Shown here piece after piece: positions 24,004-36,705 of a stretch of DNA of 64,000 nt. The DNA lies in the NCBI GenBank assembly GCA_034387635.1, contig JAOANU010000011.1, positions 218,501-282,500 of the forward strand. The letters run 5' to 3'. How positions within the stretch are numbered: the first letter of the stretch is position 1; each line of letters starts with the position of its first letter. The translations under genes were made by a program, and so were the position numbers. This DNA comes from Rhodosporidiobolus odoratus (taxonomy: Eukaryota > Basidiomycota > Microbotryomycetes > Sporidiobolales > Sporidiobolaceae). The notes beneath the pieces are model-generated. The model made no database searches. It had not been told where the DNA came from and saw only the letters and a program-made list of their open reading frames with translations.

Positions 24004-25969
24004 ATGCCGCACCCGCACGTCCCAACACCCACGCCACGCTTCGGGAACCGATGGCAGCAGCAAGCGCCAGCTGACTTGGCGGAAGACCCGCCAGTGAAAT
24101 TCAGTTCGGAAGCGACATTTCCCGCAAATGACTTCGAGCAGATGGCGGAGGGGCTCTACGTGGCCAACCGGGGCGTTGAAGCAAGATTGCGGAATCGTAT
24201 CAAGGACGGCTATGTTCTCAAGAAGATCTCGCAAATCTGTACCCGCAGAGGGCATTCTCTAGGTGCAGTGTTAGTTATGGCTGTTCCAGGTCAGCAAGTT
24301 TCCCTCGCCGCCTTTCTCTACATTGACCCATCCCGCGCTCGTCTCCAGACGCGGACCAATTTGAAACCGAAATTCGCACGCGGAAGGACTCTTACTCCCC
24401 TCCGCGAAGCTCTACTCGCTCGTCGTCCGCAAGCTCTACCTTTTTCGGTCGGTCTCGTAGAGACTCGTCCGCCCTCAGCACTTCGAATGAGCCTCTTCGT
24501 CTCTGCGTTGCGATCTACGCCTTCTGTCGAGGCGAAGGGCAAGCGCGAGGCAAAAGCCGCTTGCCCTTCGACCAGGACATCACCTTCCCTCTCACGGACG
24601 ATCCAAGGGCCGCGCCGGACAAGGTCAAGCTGGTCTTTCACAGAGCCGAAGCCATTCACTTGGTCGGAACGCTTCATCACTCGGACAAACCGCCACCGAG
24701 TACCATGCCGCTCCTGGAGATCTCCGGGACTGTGTATCAACGCGGCTCAAGGGAGCACATTGCATGGAAAGTTTTTGCCGAAGATTACGCGTCCGGACAG
24801 GCTGGCGAGAGGTTTGACGTGTACGTCGCTTTTCTACGATGCGGTGAAAGGCGTTCTAAATGTTGCTCCTACAGATGGCAGAACAGGCGTCTGCAGCGGG
24901 CCAAATTCGACAGCTCTCGTATTAACCACTTACCGGATGCACTGGAAGTTGTTGGCCACCTTCGTAAGGCCCCCTTTCACCCTGCCTCTCGCCCACGCAT
25001 CCTCTAATGCCCTCGCACACAGTCACGCGTTACGAGAACCGTGCTCCCTGCCAGCCTCGTGCCCGCGCGCAGCCCGACGTTCATTGGGAGATAGACAAGT
25101 CCCGCGTCGCTCGTTGGAAGAAGGAGCTTGAGGAACTACGGGCCAGAATATGGCAAGCATTTCGCGCGGTGCGCTTGTTCCCCTATGCCTGGCTTGTGGG
25201 CACCATCACTGACTTTCCTGTGCTCAGGGGCAACCCCATGTGCCGCTGTGCGGTTCGTTCCCCGGTGCGCAACCGCTGCACTTCGTAGGTCAATCCGCAT
25301 GGGCATACGTGGGCGAGACCAGAGACCATGATCTGTCGAAGCAGTACTGCTTGTTCGGTAAGCTTGTCGTTATCAACTGCCCCGTGACTTGAACCTGATG
25401 ACTTTCGTGTTCTCGCTGGCAGAGGTCGTTGCATCAAGTCCACAATTGATCGAGCTCAAGCTGCTCCACTCCGAAGCTCAGGACAACTGTTTCGCGTCAA
25501 TGGCCGGCCTTCCCAGTCAGTGCAGTCTTCGCGTGCCACCTTCCCTGCCCTTGTTTACATACCCTATTCCACGTGCTTTCTCTGAATAGTCTATACGAAT
25601 ACTCCTCTTCACGACGACCACATCGAATTTCGCATCCTCGGGACGGTCCAAGGTGCAACTTCAAACGACAGCGTCTTCGTCACGCCATACGACTTTCTTC
25701 ACACTGCAGTCAACGACAGGCTCCACGCTGGAGCCCCTGCAAACACCGACCCGTGGGACTTGGACGCCCGGCAGTTGAAACTGATTCGAGATCCACTCCC
25801 TGGTCTGATCGGCCTCGTGCCGCAACTTCCAGAGGTGACGTCGGACAATGTCAAGTCTTACTTGCGGAGACGGAGAAAGCAAGCGGGAGCCAGGGAAGAG
25901 CGGGCAAAAGCACTGACCAGGAGGACAACGGGCGGCCTGACGAGTCGACTGACGCGGGGCGGAACTTAA
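24004..25969 (+). CDS. Unrecognised protein, 7 exons
   Basis: I do not recognise this family. The gene model is coherent. ATG 24004 begins MPHPHVPTPTPRFGNRW, and exon 1 ends at 24289. Six further exons join in frame with good donors and acceptors, giving DADQFETEIRTRKD, LCVAIYAFCRGEG, KVKLVFHRAEAIHLVG, ERFDVWQNRRLQRAKFD, HWEIDKSRVARWKKEL, HFVGQSAWAYVGETRD, EVVASSPQLIELKLLH and IEFRILGTVQGAT. It ends in a very basic tail (YLRRRRKQAG, LTRRTTGGLTSRL). There is no signal peptide or membrane segment. The product is about 490 residues and likely soluble. The basic tail could be nuclear targeting or nucleic-acid binding, which is inference only. It may be a lineage-specific gene. Confidence 0.65.
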
Positions 25970-26102
25970 AGAATCAGATTAATGCCCTCCTCCATGCACC
26001 TCACCAGGCAGAGAATATCGAGGAACGGAAGCTTTCGAGGTTGCGCTGGAAACAGTTCATCCAGCGTCGTTCTTAGACTTGACGTTGTTTCTCGCTCGCC
26101 CC

Positions 26103-26147
26103 TCGCACTCGCACTCGCATTCGCAATAGCAATAGCCATAGCAACAG
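26103..26147. repeat. Imperfect hexamer repeats (CACTCG / CAATAG)
   Basis: Adjacent runs of GCACTC and GCAATA-type hexamers in the 3' flank between the unrecognised gene and the CASP gene. This is a simple-sequence tract in an otherwise short (243-bp) convergent spacer. Confidence 0.6.
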
Positions 26148-26213
26148 ACACTTTGAAACACCTTGTTAACCTTCCGTCGCGCGGCGGCACTACACAGTAG
26201 AGAAAAGGAAGCC

Positions 26214-29200
26214 TCATATCGGCTGCGCCACTCCCTCCATTCCTTCCCCAGTCCGAGCCTTTGCCGCCTCGCTCGCGGCTGTGTACCCGTAAAGTGTCGA
26301 AAGGACGAAGAAGTGCAGACCGAGAGCATAGAGGATGAATAGATTTCGAGAGAGACGATTCGAGAGCACGACGTTGGAGAGGGAGAGGAGAACCTTCTCG
26401 AGCGGGTTGAGGCGTTGATGAGCACGACCTCGCTCCTGCGCACAGGATACCAGTGTGAGTATGGTCAGCTCTATCGTAGGGCGCGACAAAGGCGGAACGG
26501 CAACAGGCCGAGAGAAGAAAGTACTGACCCTCCCCCTGAACGCCTCAAACGGATTCATACTCTCCTCGTACTTATTCTTATACGTTCCCAACTCCTCATC
26601 CCCTCTCACGATATTGAAGAAGTCCGCTTGGTGCCTCGCTGCCATCCCACCTGGGGCACCCGAATCATCCCGGTAGGATTGAAGGTAACGGACTTTTTCG
26701 TACATCTTGAGGTTGTCGGTTTGAAGGGTTTTGATCTCGCCTCGGAGGGTACTGATCAGGGTGAATTGGCGACGCAGTTCCTGTGGAAGTCAAAAGGGTG
26801 CGAAAGCGGACAGTCAGTAGCCGTGTTTGTGAGACTGGGAAGAGGTAGACATTCAACTCACCTCCTCCAACTCCCCGTTCCTCTGCCTGAACCTATCCCT
26901 CTGACTCGTAATGATGGGTAAGATACTCCCCTCCGCCGTACTCGCCTTTCCTCCCTGACCCTGAGCCGGCGCCCTCTCCCCAACTCCCTCACCCTCACCC
27001 TGCATCTCGCCCTCTTTATCCTTCTTTCCCACCCCGAGACTCGCCAGAGGATCTTGCCTCTCCGCTCCAGCCACCGCGGCGCCGGGAGAAAGAGCACGAG
27101 AAGCATTAGGCTTGGACTCGTTGATCCGGACGAGGTCATTCTCCAGTCGATCGTTGAGAGTGCGCTGTTCTTCGAATCGGGCTTGCAGGGCTTCAAAGTC
27201 GGCGTAGATCGCCTGATGCGCAAGTGACAGCTCATCGTGAGCGACCTGCGGGAATGTTCTCGTTAGCCCTGCTCAACCATCGGAGAAGGTTACCTGACGA
27301 GGGGACGACGAGAGACGCACCCTCAACGCAGTGACCTCATCCTGCAGCTTTCTGTTCTTGGCCATGAGCAGGTTCTCGAGAGGCTTTCCGCGTTGCTGAT
27401 TCGCTTTGTCGGCGTTCGGGTTCGGTAGCTGGACTTCCAAGTCGGCAACGGTGGAACCGGAGGCAGAGGGAATCTCGTCGAGGTCAAGGCCAGCGAACTC
27501 GACATACTAAGGGAACAGAAGGAGTAACCGAAAGTCAGCGAAGAACCGGACCTTCCACGAGAAGACCGCAGGAGAACAGCGTTAGCGGAAAAGAGGTCTA
27601 TGCGTACCTTCATGATCTCCAACTCCCTCTTGACCTCATCGTAATCCGCATAGCCTTTCAGTCGCTCCCTCAACCCATCGACCTCCTTCGCGCCGTTGTT
27701 TTCATTGCGCTCAAGAACATCCACCTTTTTCGCCAGCTCTTCCCTTTCCTTCTCGAACGAATCTTTTTGGCTATCAAGGGCGCGGAGAAGGCGCGAAGCT
27801 TCGGTCTGAAGGTCGTCAACCTGGGTTTCGAGTGTGGCGACGCTGCGAAGGAAAGGGTCAGAAATTGTAAGTCAGGCATTGGCTTTTACGCAGAAACCGC
27901 CAGCGAGTTGGGTATAAGAGAAGCGAAACGTACCGAGCCGTACCTTCGCTCCCGCTCCTGACGGCCTCAATCTCCGCGCGCAGCTTCTCGTTCCGCCTCT
28001 CAACCTCGGCGACACGTGCATTTGCACGCTCGAGGTCTTCGGTGATCTGATCGGCTTCGGCGAGGCGGGTAAGGGTTTCCTGGTCTGCGAGAGCCGGCGG
28101 ACGTGCGCGACAGGTCAGTACTACACCCGGCAAGCGAAGAAACACTAAACACGAAAAGAATGATCTCGGCCAATGGGCGAAGCATACCTTGACGCTGAGA
28201 GTGATCGAAGAGACGAGCCTGATTCGTGTCGGCCGTAGTGCGCAACTCGCGAAGCTGGGACCGAGCAACAGTAACTTGACGCTGAAGATCTTGCTCGCTG
28301 TCGAAACGGTTTAGTCAACTGGCGAAAGGACCCAATAATGGAAGAACAGGGGAAGGACGAACCGCTCATCGTAGTTGCGAAGACGCTCGTCGTAAGTAGC
28401 ATGGAGTTCAGCTTCCTTGGCAGCAACCTTGTCCTGGATCATGTCGTCCATCTAGGAAAAACGTCGGTTTGAGGGTAAGTTATTCTTTCTGACCCTGGGC
28501 TTCAGGGCAAGAAGGAAAGCTATGTGACGGCAAAAGTAGGACGCACCCTCCCCTCGAGCTTCTCCACCCTCTCTTGCAGCTTCCGCTTTTCCTTTTCTAG
28601 CCCACTTGACTCTTGCAGCTGTTGCTTGAGATGAGCGTTTTCTTCCCTTGTACGGGCAAGTTCCGCCTCGAGAACTTTGGCTTCGGAGGCACGAGCGGTT
28701 TGATCCTGCAAGAGCGGCGTCAGCGTACTTCGTAAACTGTAGAGAAGGGCGGCAAGAGAGCAAGGACGCACCACGGCAGCGTCGAGCAAAGGGTATGGGT
28801 CGGGAGCTTCTGCAAGCAGCTTGTACACGCTCAAGAAGGCATTTTCGGCGGTCTTTGAGCGGCGTGTGAGAGAATCAATCTCAGTTTGGTAGGCTGTGCG
28901 CCGAACACCGCGTGATCAAACCGTCAGTCAAGAGCAGGAAGCTTCCCAAGGTCACCGTAGGGGATCAACGCACCCTTGAGCAACGTCTTGAACGCCGGGC
29001 CTTTCTCCTCTTCTGGTACTTTCTTGAACTCTGTACGAACTTGATGTCAGCCATGTCGAGCCGCAACAGCGATCTGGTGAGTCGACGTACCGCGAGTCTG
29101 TTCTGCCAACGCTTTCCTGCCCACGACGGCATCCTTTGAGTTCTCCACAATCTCTAGGCCTTGGGCATCAAGTGTACGTTGCAGCGCCTGCAGTCCGATC

Positions 29201-29347
29201 TCTGCATTTTGGGGTAGATGAAGAAGAGGACGCGAGGTGGGGCAGGTTAGCGAAAGTGATGAGCGGAAAGAGCAACGCAAGGGAGTACGGACCTCGCCAA
29301 GCAGTTAGAGCGGCAGAGAAGTTGGTATTAAGTCCTTCCTCTGCCAT
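26214..29347 (-). CDS. COY1: CASP/COY1-like Golgi membrane coiled-coil protein
   Basis: Golgin-type tail-anchored tether of the Golgi, homologous to CUX1-encoded CASP and yeast Coy1, acting in intra-Golgi retrograde transport. The first exon is [18 protein letters not shown] at 29347, continuing [18 protein letters not shown] and [18 protein letters not shown], both typical of the CASP N-terminus. Then come hundreds of residues of heptad-rich coiled coil across about ten exons, an acidic/Gly-rich linker, and the conserved C-terminal block [30 protein letters not shown] and [10 protein letters not shown]. It ends with [18 protein letters not shown] and one membrane helix ([19 protein letters not shown]). 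The last residues after the helix are short and lumenal. The domain order is complete. Confidence 0.93.
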
Positions 29348-29639
29348 TCTAGCTGGTCGTGGCAAGTTGTGCAGAGTGTGCGAGCCACCGATGACAACTT
29401 CATCTCTTGACAAGCTTCTCTCTTCCGCCACCTCCCTAGCTGGCTTGTTCGATCGTGCAAGCTGATCAGGACATTACTACTCATGAGGCGTATCGCCATC
29501 ACCTGGTCCCACGTCGCGTTTGCTGTTCCGTGGAAGTCCCGGTTTTCCTGCTCTTACCGACGTTCAGCCTCATTTCTAGCTCTGCTACCGCTTCATTCCT
29601 TGGCTGCACTCGATCACACTCTTCCTATTTGTATACCAT

Positions 29640-31473
29640 ATGAAGCGCATCATCGTCGGAGTAGATGGCACGTACGTCTTGCTCTTTTCTTCCCTTTCCC
29701 TTTGCCCATCATTGAGCCGACTTGCCTCCTACTTGCAGCTGGCAGTCCGCTCTGCACCAGCAACGACCAGTCAACCTCTCCAACGTCTCCCGCCTCCTTA
29801 CCTCGATCGAGAACGTCGACAACCGGAATCCTTCCGCTCCGGTCTTGCAGGTCAAACACTACATCTCCGGGGTTGGCACCGGCGAGGCTGTAGGAGCAGG
29901 GGCATGGCATGGGGCTCTTGGAGAAGGCGTGCTCGAGAAAGTGCGACAGGGTTACTATTTCATTGCTGAGAATTGGAATGAAGGGGACGAGGTGCGCTTT
30001 CCCCTCCATTCTCTGTTGCCAAACCGCTCGTCCTCATATGCCACCTTGCCCTTCGTAGATCTACCTCTTTGGGTTCTCCCGCGGTGCCTATATCATCCGG
30101 CTACTGTGTACTTTTGTCAACTTGGTCGGCATTCTCGACCCTAAATCGAATCTTACCCTCTTCCCCTCGATCTTTGACGGTATCTGCTCAAAGTGGACAC
30201 CGCGAGATGGAAAGAAGGGTAAAATAGGAGCAAAGCTCCTGGCTCCTCTGCTAGCGGCTATCAAGCCTTTCAAGGACGCACAGCTGGAGAAGGCCAAAGG
30301 TGGATTTTTGCTGAAGGTCGTTGGACTGTTCGAAACAGTATGTTCTTCCCAACTCGCGCACCTCTCTAAATGTAGTTGACAAGTGATTGCACAGGTGCCA
30401 CTATACCACATCCACCACATCGACGCGCCAGCGGGTACTGCCGAAGCTCCCATCTATCTACCGCATTACTCTCCTTTCTCTCTACCGGATGCGCCTCTCG
30501 AACCGCACATCGAGAACGCCTACCATGCTCTCGCTCTCAACGAGATGCGAGACGCCTTCGAGCCCCTGCTTTGGCGAGTTGGCGAAGAGGGAGTCAAGAC
30601 CGATCAGAAGCTCGAGCAGACATGGTTTACCGGTTGTCACACCGGTCCGTAACCTTCCCACCCCCTTTCTGCCCTTTGACTCACTGTGGATTGACATGTA
30701 ACTACATTCACAGATGTCGGAGGGGGTTACTCCATACACGATCTAGCCGACGTCTCCCTCTCCTGGCTCGTCGCGCGCCTCCTCCCCTTCCTTTCCCTCG
30801 ACCTCACATACCTCAAGACCATCTCCGCTCATCCCACCGCACCATGGGGCGAGGAACCCCCTCGCAGTATGTCTTGCCTCTCCCCTTTGCCTAGCGTTTT
30901 TCTCGCTGACCTTCCCAACTTCGATGATAAACAGCCGCTTTCCACTTCCTCAAAGGTCACCCCCGACATCCTCTCTCCAGTACCCCTTCCTCACAAACCT
31001 ATGAAACCCTTCATCCCTCGATTCTACACCAAGACTCCTCTCACCTACCCACTTCCATTCAACCCTATCTCTCCAAACCTCCTACCGATCCCATCTTCGC
31101 TCAACTGAAAGAATACGAGAAGGCCGTGCAAGCAAATTGGCCAGTAAAGGATGCGAAGACGTTAGAGAGACGGGATTCAGTTACGGGGGTTGAAGAGGTG
31201 GATTCTGCGCCAGTCTCGGAGGCGGAGGAAGATCCCAACGAACCGCATCCTACTACCAGGCCCTTATCGGTACCTATCGCGACGGTTACTAGCTCGCCTT
31301 TCCTTCCTTCTTCACGGGAAGGCATCAGCGACCCGAAGTCGATAGCGACGACCAAGCGGGAGAAAAAGGAGAAAAAGGAGAAGCATGAACACAAGGTGAT
31401 TGAGGCAATCAAAGAGGAGAGGAGGAAGATTAGGGCAGCGGGGGATGCGCCAGGGCTGGCTAGATCGAGGTGA
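29640..31473 (+). CDS. DUF2235 family putative alpha/beta hydrolase
   Basis: The protein starts MKRIIVGVDGT, then an intron joins WQSALHQQRPVNLSNVSRLL. This VDGTW opening is the DUF2235 signature. The next exons give KHYISGVGTG, GYYFIAENW and IYLFGFSRGAYIIRLL, the GxSxG nucleophile elbow. Further landmarks are PLYHIHHIDAPAG, LEQTWFTGCHTDVGGGY (the conserved W-F-x-G-x-H-x-D-V-G-G-G-Y block that supplies the catalytic Asp/His) and YLKTISAHPTAPWGE. Bacterial relatives include type VI phospholipase effectors. Fungal members are uncharacterised, probably lipid or ester hydrolases. The C-terminal exon adds a Lys/Glu-rich tail (KREKKEKKEKHEHKV) not found in the catalytic fold. It converges on the next gene. 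Confidence 0.9.
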
Positions 31474-31752
31474 GTAGGTTACTTAGCATTGGTGATAGAG
31501 TGTCCTTGTAAGCCTGAGCCGTTGTTGTTGCCGCTTGAGGTGTCTCCCCGAAGCGAAGCGAAACGAAGAGGCTGCAATAGGTTGGTGATTTGAAGGCACT
31601 TTGCACAGACTCAGGAGAGAGGAGCGAGATGAGGGAGGTGGCAAAAGCGATCACTACCAGAGAGGAAAGTCGAAGTCCGAATATCCACGACGAATACACG
31701 ATACAAACAAGGGAGCGGATACACAGCGAAAAGCGAAGGGGAGGATGGTCGG

Positions 31753-34700
31753 TCACGCGGCCGTTGTGTTACCGAAGGGAAGGGCGGGAAGCTCGTCGTC
31801 GATTTTGTCCTGTGCCGCTGCCATGGCGTTGACCTTCGAAGACGCTGCTGGTGGTGAGACCGCCGCCGTGCGATCCTGCATGACGGCATCCTCGCCTTGC
31901 GCACCTTCTCCGTGTAATACTGGCCTGGCGAGTTGCGGCGGAGCGATAGAGGCAAGCGACGATGCAGGCGTCAGAGCTGGCGTGGCTGAAGTCGAAGCCG
32001 AAGCAGGCGTCGGTACCCTGGCAACCGCATCCTTCGGCTCCTCCACCCTAACCCTCTTTTTTTTTCCTCTCGCCCTTTTCTCCCTTCTTTCCGCCCTTCT
32101 TCGACTCATCCTGCTCTTCTTCCTCTTCGTTCGAGAAGCCAAAGCCGTGTGTCTGGCCTCTGGCGCGTTTGAGCTGGAATGAGATGGATTGACGGAGAGT
32201 GTAGAGGGTGTTTTTAGCTTTGAGGCGTTCGACCGCGAGAGACTTCTTGGCGTTTGTGACTGCGTACCATAAGACTTGTTGGTCCTGTCTCGCCGGGAGA
32301 ATGGGATACCGAGGAAAGAAAGGACCACGCACGCAGTCGCCCTTCCACCCTTTCGATGATGGCCACAATCTCGTCGAGAATCTTCCTCTTCTCAACCTTA
32401 TCCTCCCATACCTCGATCTCGTCACAAAGCTCCATGACGGCGATTGTCAGGATCTGAGCTTGCTCAAAGAGTTTGGTGTCGGCGGCGGAATCTGAGGCGG
32501 ATTTGCCAGTGGGAAGGAAGGCGCTGTCGGACGGCGGGCGCATCAGGAGGGCGTGAAGGGCGGGGAAGACAGAAAGCGACATGTTCTGCGGAAGTGTGCG
32601 GGGTTGAGCATTGCAACCAGAGGTTATGGAATGGAGAGAAAGACTCGACGCACAGGTCTTTCGCGCATCTTGGCTACCTCTTCATCGGAAGAAAGGAACG
32701 ACGTAGCGAGCCACTTGCGCAGATTCTTGTTCCCGAGAGAGTCATGCGGCAGGGTCTGCAGCACTTCGAACTGGAGAAGAGGGCGGCTCCTGCGGTAAAT
32801 GCGGGCGAAGAGGCGGAAGACTTCGTTGCGCTATTTTATAGACGAGGTGTGTCAACTTTGCGGAGCAAGAGCGACGTAATGGTACTCACAGCTTGAGAAT
32901 CGGCGGGCATTGACCTGAGCAGTTCCCGGATGGTCGGAAGAAGGAAGCCGCGCAGGGCGGCCGACGTCGGATCAAGCGCCAAGCGACTACAGACTGCGAT
33001 AAGTCCAAGCGCGTCATGGTCGCTGAAGAGACGTGGGCTGTGCGATATTTGAGGCTTGGTGAGAGGATTTCCAAAGATGACACTGAAGAGACGCACGAAG
33101 TTCCGCTCAAGGCCTGCACAATCCGACACCACCTTGCCACGCACTGCTTCCGCTGCTCGGCCGTGAGTGTGACCTGTGTGCTGCCAAGCAGCTCTTGCGC
33201 GATTGTAAGACTGACATCTGAGTCCGGGGTTTCCTCCACCTCCTTCTCCTTGCCTTTCCTGTTTGAGGCGGGCGAGGCGGGACCGCTCGGCTTCGCTCCA
33301 AGCTTGATGAGTGCGGCGACGAGGTTATCGGTGGAGAGAAGGGTAGGAGATGCCCCACTCGTAGTCTTGGCGGTGTAGGCGGCGAGGCGCTTGAGGAGGT
33401 TGTGGGAAACTTCGGCGAGGCGGTAAGGAGTCGAGGGATGACAGACTGAGAGCGATGGAGAGCGTAAGTTACGAAGTCAATCTGGAATAGCATGAGACTA
33501 CGTACGAAGCGAAAGAAGCCAGTGCGAGACAGCCACATGCTCCTCTTGCGAGCCCATGCGGGCGGGGTTGAGCGGCGAGAAGAGGGTAATTGCGGAGAGA
33601 CAACGAGACGGGTTGGCAACCGCGGCTGCAAGCAACCATTCATAGCGCGTCAGTTGGCGGATCGGAGAGCGAGATTCGACCGAGCGAAACGGCCGACTTA
33701 CCCTTCAATTCTTGCGCAATCATACCCGACCATCCATCCCCAGTCCAACTCTTCACCACGTTCTCGAGTGCCTCGATCTGCGCCTCTCCTTCTCTCCAGA
33801 CCGTCCGTTCCTCTTTCTCTGCCCTCGTTTCCGCCTCATCCTGCATGCCCAGTTCCCTGTCCCTTTCTTCCACAATAACCTTCTCAAGCGCGTCGACCTG
33901 TCGCTTCTTTTCGTTTTCCTTCTTCTTACCTCCGCCGAGAGCGCTGGGACCGGGCAAGTCGTCATCTTCGGCGTCCGAGTCAAGGGCGCGGCTGACAGTA
34001 GTAGCGTCGGCAGTCTTGAACGTCGAAAGGGCGGACGGACGTTCGAGGTCCGAGTCTGAGCCGTCCAGAGAGTCGCGCTCCTGCAGGCACGAAGCTCAGT
34101 CAGTCCGATTGACAACCTGAAAGAGAAAAGATCGAAGGCGAGACGAACCTCGTCGCTATCCTCCTTCAAATCCGCCATAACTCGAGCGTACCAATCCCCA
34201 CCCTTCCCCTGCGCCTCCTTAGCCTTCCTCTCTCTCATCAGCTTCTCGAAAGACATCCCATTCCTGCCGACGTTCATGCGCTTCTGCAAACCAAGCGTAG
34301 CCTCCTTGACCTTGACCGTCCCGCTGCTGCTCGTTCTCCTGCCTACCGCAGCCGACGCTCCTGGACGCGTAGGGCTGTAGTGCTCAGGAGCGTGACGAGC
34401 GCGGGAAGAGCGACGGATGCCGTCGTCACCGTCCGCAGGTTTGGCAGGAGACACCGTGGTTGGTGCAGTCGTGACGGAGGCAGTGTCGGGCGAGGTATGG
34501 GCGGCAAGGCTGGTACCGGCTGCAACACGCTCTTTGGCTCGGGCAAGGACAGCAGCGAGACCGCCGTCGTCCGATTCGGAGTCGTCATCGGCGCCGGAGG
34601 AAGAGGATGCGGAGGATGAGCGAGATTGGCGGGCATAGTGTGAGTCGCTGTCGGCTCGCTCATCATCCGAAGTAGAGGCTTTGCCCTTCGCCTTACGAGG

Positions 34701-36705
34701 AGAAGAGCGAGCCGCCTGCTTAGCAGGCGTGACACGCCTCTTCACCGGTGTTGGGCTCCCCTCCTTCGCCGTCTTGTACGCATCGTCGTCGCTGCTCTCA
34801 TCCTCCTCCGAGGTAACATCCTCCATCTCGACATCATCCATCCTCTCGCTCCTGTCCCACTCGCTGGTCGGAGCCGCCCTTTCCCTCCTCAACTTGCCCT
34901 GCAATGCCTTCTTCTGCGCCTTCATCCTCGCCGCCGAGCTCGGGTGGATAGGAATGACGAGCTCGAAAGCATGCGGAATACGCTGGCGAGAGTCGGTTGG
35001 CTTGCTACTACCTGGCCAGGTCCCATTGCGCAAAAGAAGCTTCTCCGGGGTCGGACCAGCCGAAGACAGCGGCGAACCGGTAGGAGCGCGAGTGTAGGCG
35101 GGTCCACCGCCCGGAGTACGATTGGAGGTAAGAAGTGCAGCAAAGGCGGCTCGACGTTCGGGAGTGGCGGGAGCGCTGGGCGTGAGGGAGGGGAGGTCGG
35201 ACTCGGACGAAAGGGAGGTCAAAGGGGAGAGGGCAGGCCCAGAGCCGGAACCGGACTCATTTCGAGGCTTGTAAGGCGAGATCAAAACGGCGAGGTTCAA
35301 GGTTGGGGCGAGTCCGCGAGGGCTCGTGTGCGTCGAAGAGGTCGCGACGGTGAGAGTGACTTGGGGAGTACCGCCTGCGGCTGCGACAGAGCGAGTGCGA
35401 GGGGCGGTGGCGGAAGAGGGCGTGGCGGCAGATGCGTTGAATATGGGAAGAGACTGCGTCTTGCTGGAAGAGCGAAGAGTGCGAGGAGTGACGGGAGAGG
35501 GCGTTGGTGTGTGGATCTTGCTGGCGGTCGTTTTGCGAGGTGTCGTTGGGAGAGGCATAGTGAGTGGGGAGGAGACGGCTGGTACCGTGCTAGGGACCTG
35601 ACTGGCGGATACCCCCATTATGTCAGCCTCGACGTCGCGTTCCTTCCCTTTTCCCTTAGGCGATATCGCGTGACGAGGGCTCGCGGTGACTTGACGGGCT
35701 CTGTTGCGGGACGTACTGGACGCGCGAGAGGAGGCCGGGGAGGAGGGACGGGAGAGGACCACGATTTCCTCGCCGGAGGAATCGTCGTCGTCGTTCTGAG
35801 GGGGAGAAGCGCGTCCTGAGGACGAAGAGAAGGTCAAGTCGATCTCTTCGCGCCCGTCTTTGCCTCTCCTCGTCCGCCTCGCCCAAGCTTCGCGGCGTTT
35901 TTGCCTCGTCGCGGAAGAAACGGAAGAGGGTGCGAGGACGGGTGCACGCGAACGCTCTTCATCGTCCGAATCGCTGAGCTCGATGATTTTGCCCTTACCT
36001 TTGGAGTTCTGTGCTTGGCTTGCTGTAAGTACCGGCTTGAGGCTGCCCGAACGGAGTTTGGCCTTCATGGGCGATAACGACTCTTCCTTCTTGACAGCTG
36101 GCTTGATGGTGCGAGTGCTGGACGCCGGCCCTTGACTGACAGCTTGTGGTGTGGTCGACTTCTGCCGAGGAGACCTGCGAGGAACCGGAGAGCCCGCTTG
36201 AAGCTGGAGTGTCGACGACGCCTGAGGAGCCAGACCGGGATTACCGGCTTGAGGGGTGGAGCGGCTCGTCGTTGCGGGCAGGGCTGGTTCTGACCGAGTT
36301 GCGGCCAGTGCGCGCCCACCTTGACCGCTGCTCGAGGCTATCGGACCTGTGTTGCTCCCATTCCCTCTCGCTTCGACCGAGGCTCTTGAGGCGGCTGAGG
36401 TCGACATGGCGCGTTGCGGGGACGATGTAGGTGGTGCTGAGCTTGATGCTGGTACTGGCGTCGCGCTTCTGCCAGCTGGAGATGACGAAAAGTAGTGCAG
36501 AAGACTGGCTCGTCCCTTCAGTGGGACTACGCCGGATTTGCCTCGTTTGCCAGGGACGGGTGTGCTGTAGATCGACTGGAAAGTCAGTAGGAGCGTGGTG
36601 CAGTGCATAAATACGCGACTGACCCTTTCGAGGCCATTCTTGAGAGAAAACAGGAGCGGACGCGTTGGCGTCAACGCGCCGCGTTTGGCGAGAACGTTTT
36701 CTCAT
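31753..36705 (-). CDS. Large low-complexity nuclear-type protein, possibly CANIN-domain (SMC5/6-linked)
   Basis: Exon 1 (MRKRSRQTRRVDANAS at 36705) is spliced to a very long exon starting SIYSTPVPGKRGKSG near 36573. It is about 800 codons, mostly Ser/Pro/Thr/Arg-rich disorder with acidic SDSDDEE tracts and basic PRKAKGK patches. The ordered part begins RMNVGRNGMSFEKLMRERK and GDWYARVMADLKEDSDE, followed by exons with helical repeats (IEALENVVKSWTGDGWSGM, EVSHNLLKRLAAYTAKT, LGLIAVCSRLALDPTSAAL). This order resembles CANIN-domain proteins such as SLF2, which link SMC5/6 to DNA damage. That identity is tentative. The frame in use closes at 32048, just after an A9 run. A shift of one base there opens 95 more codons to 31753, which I include as the possible end. 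Confidence 0.6.

Noticed and set aside
23533..24255. 240-codon minus-strand frame
   Set aside because: Overlaps exon 1 of the plus-strand seven-exon gene and has no recognisable motifs or splice partners.
34944..35819. 291-codon plus-strand frame rich in Arg/Gly
   Set aside because: Antisense shadow of the Ser/Pro-rich exon of the CANIN-like gene.
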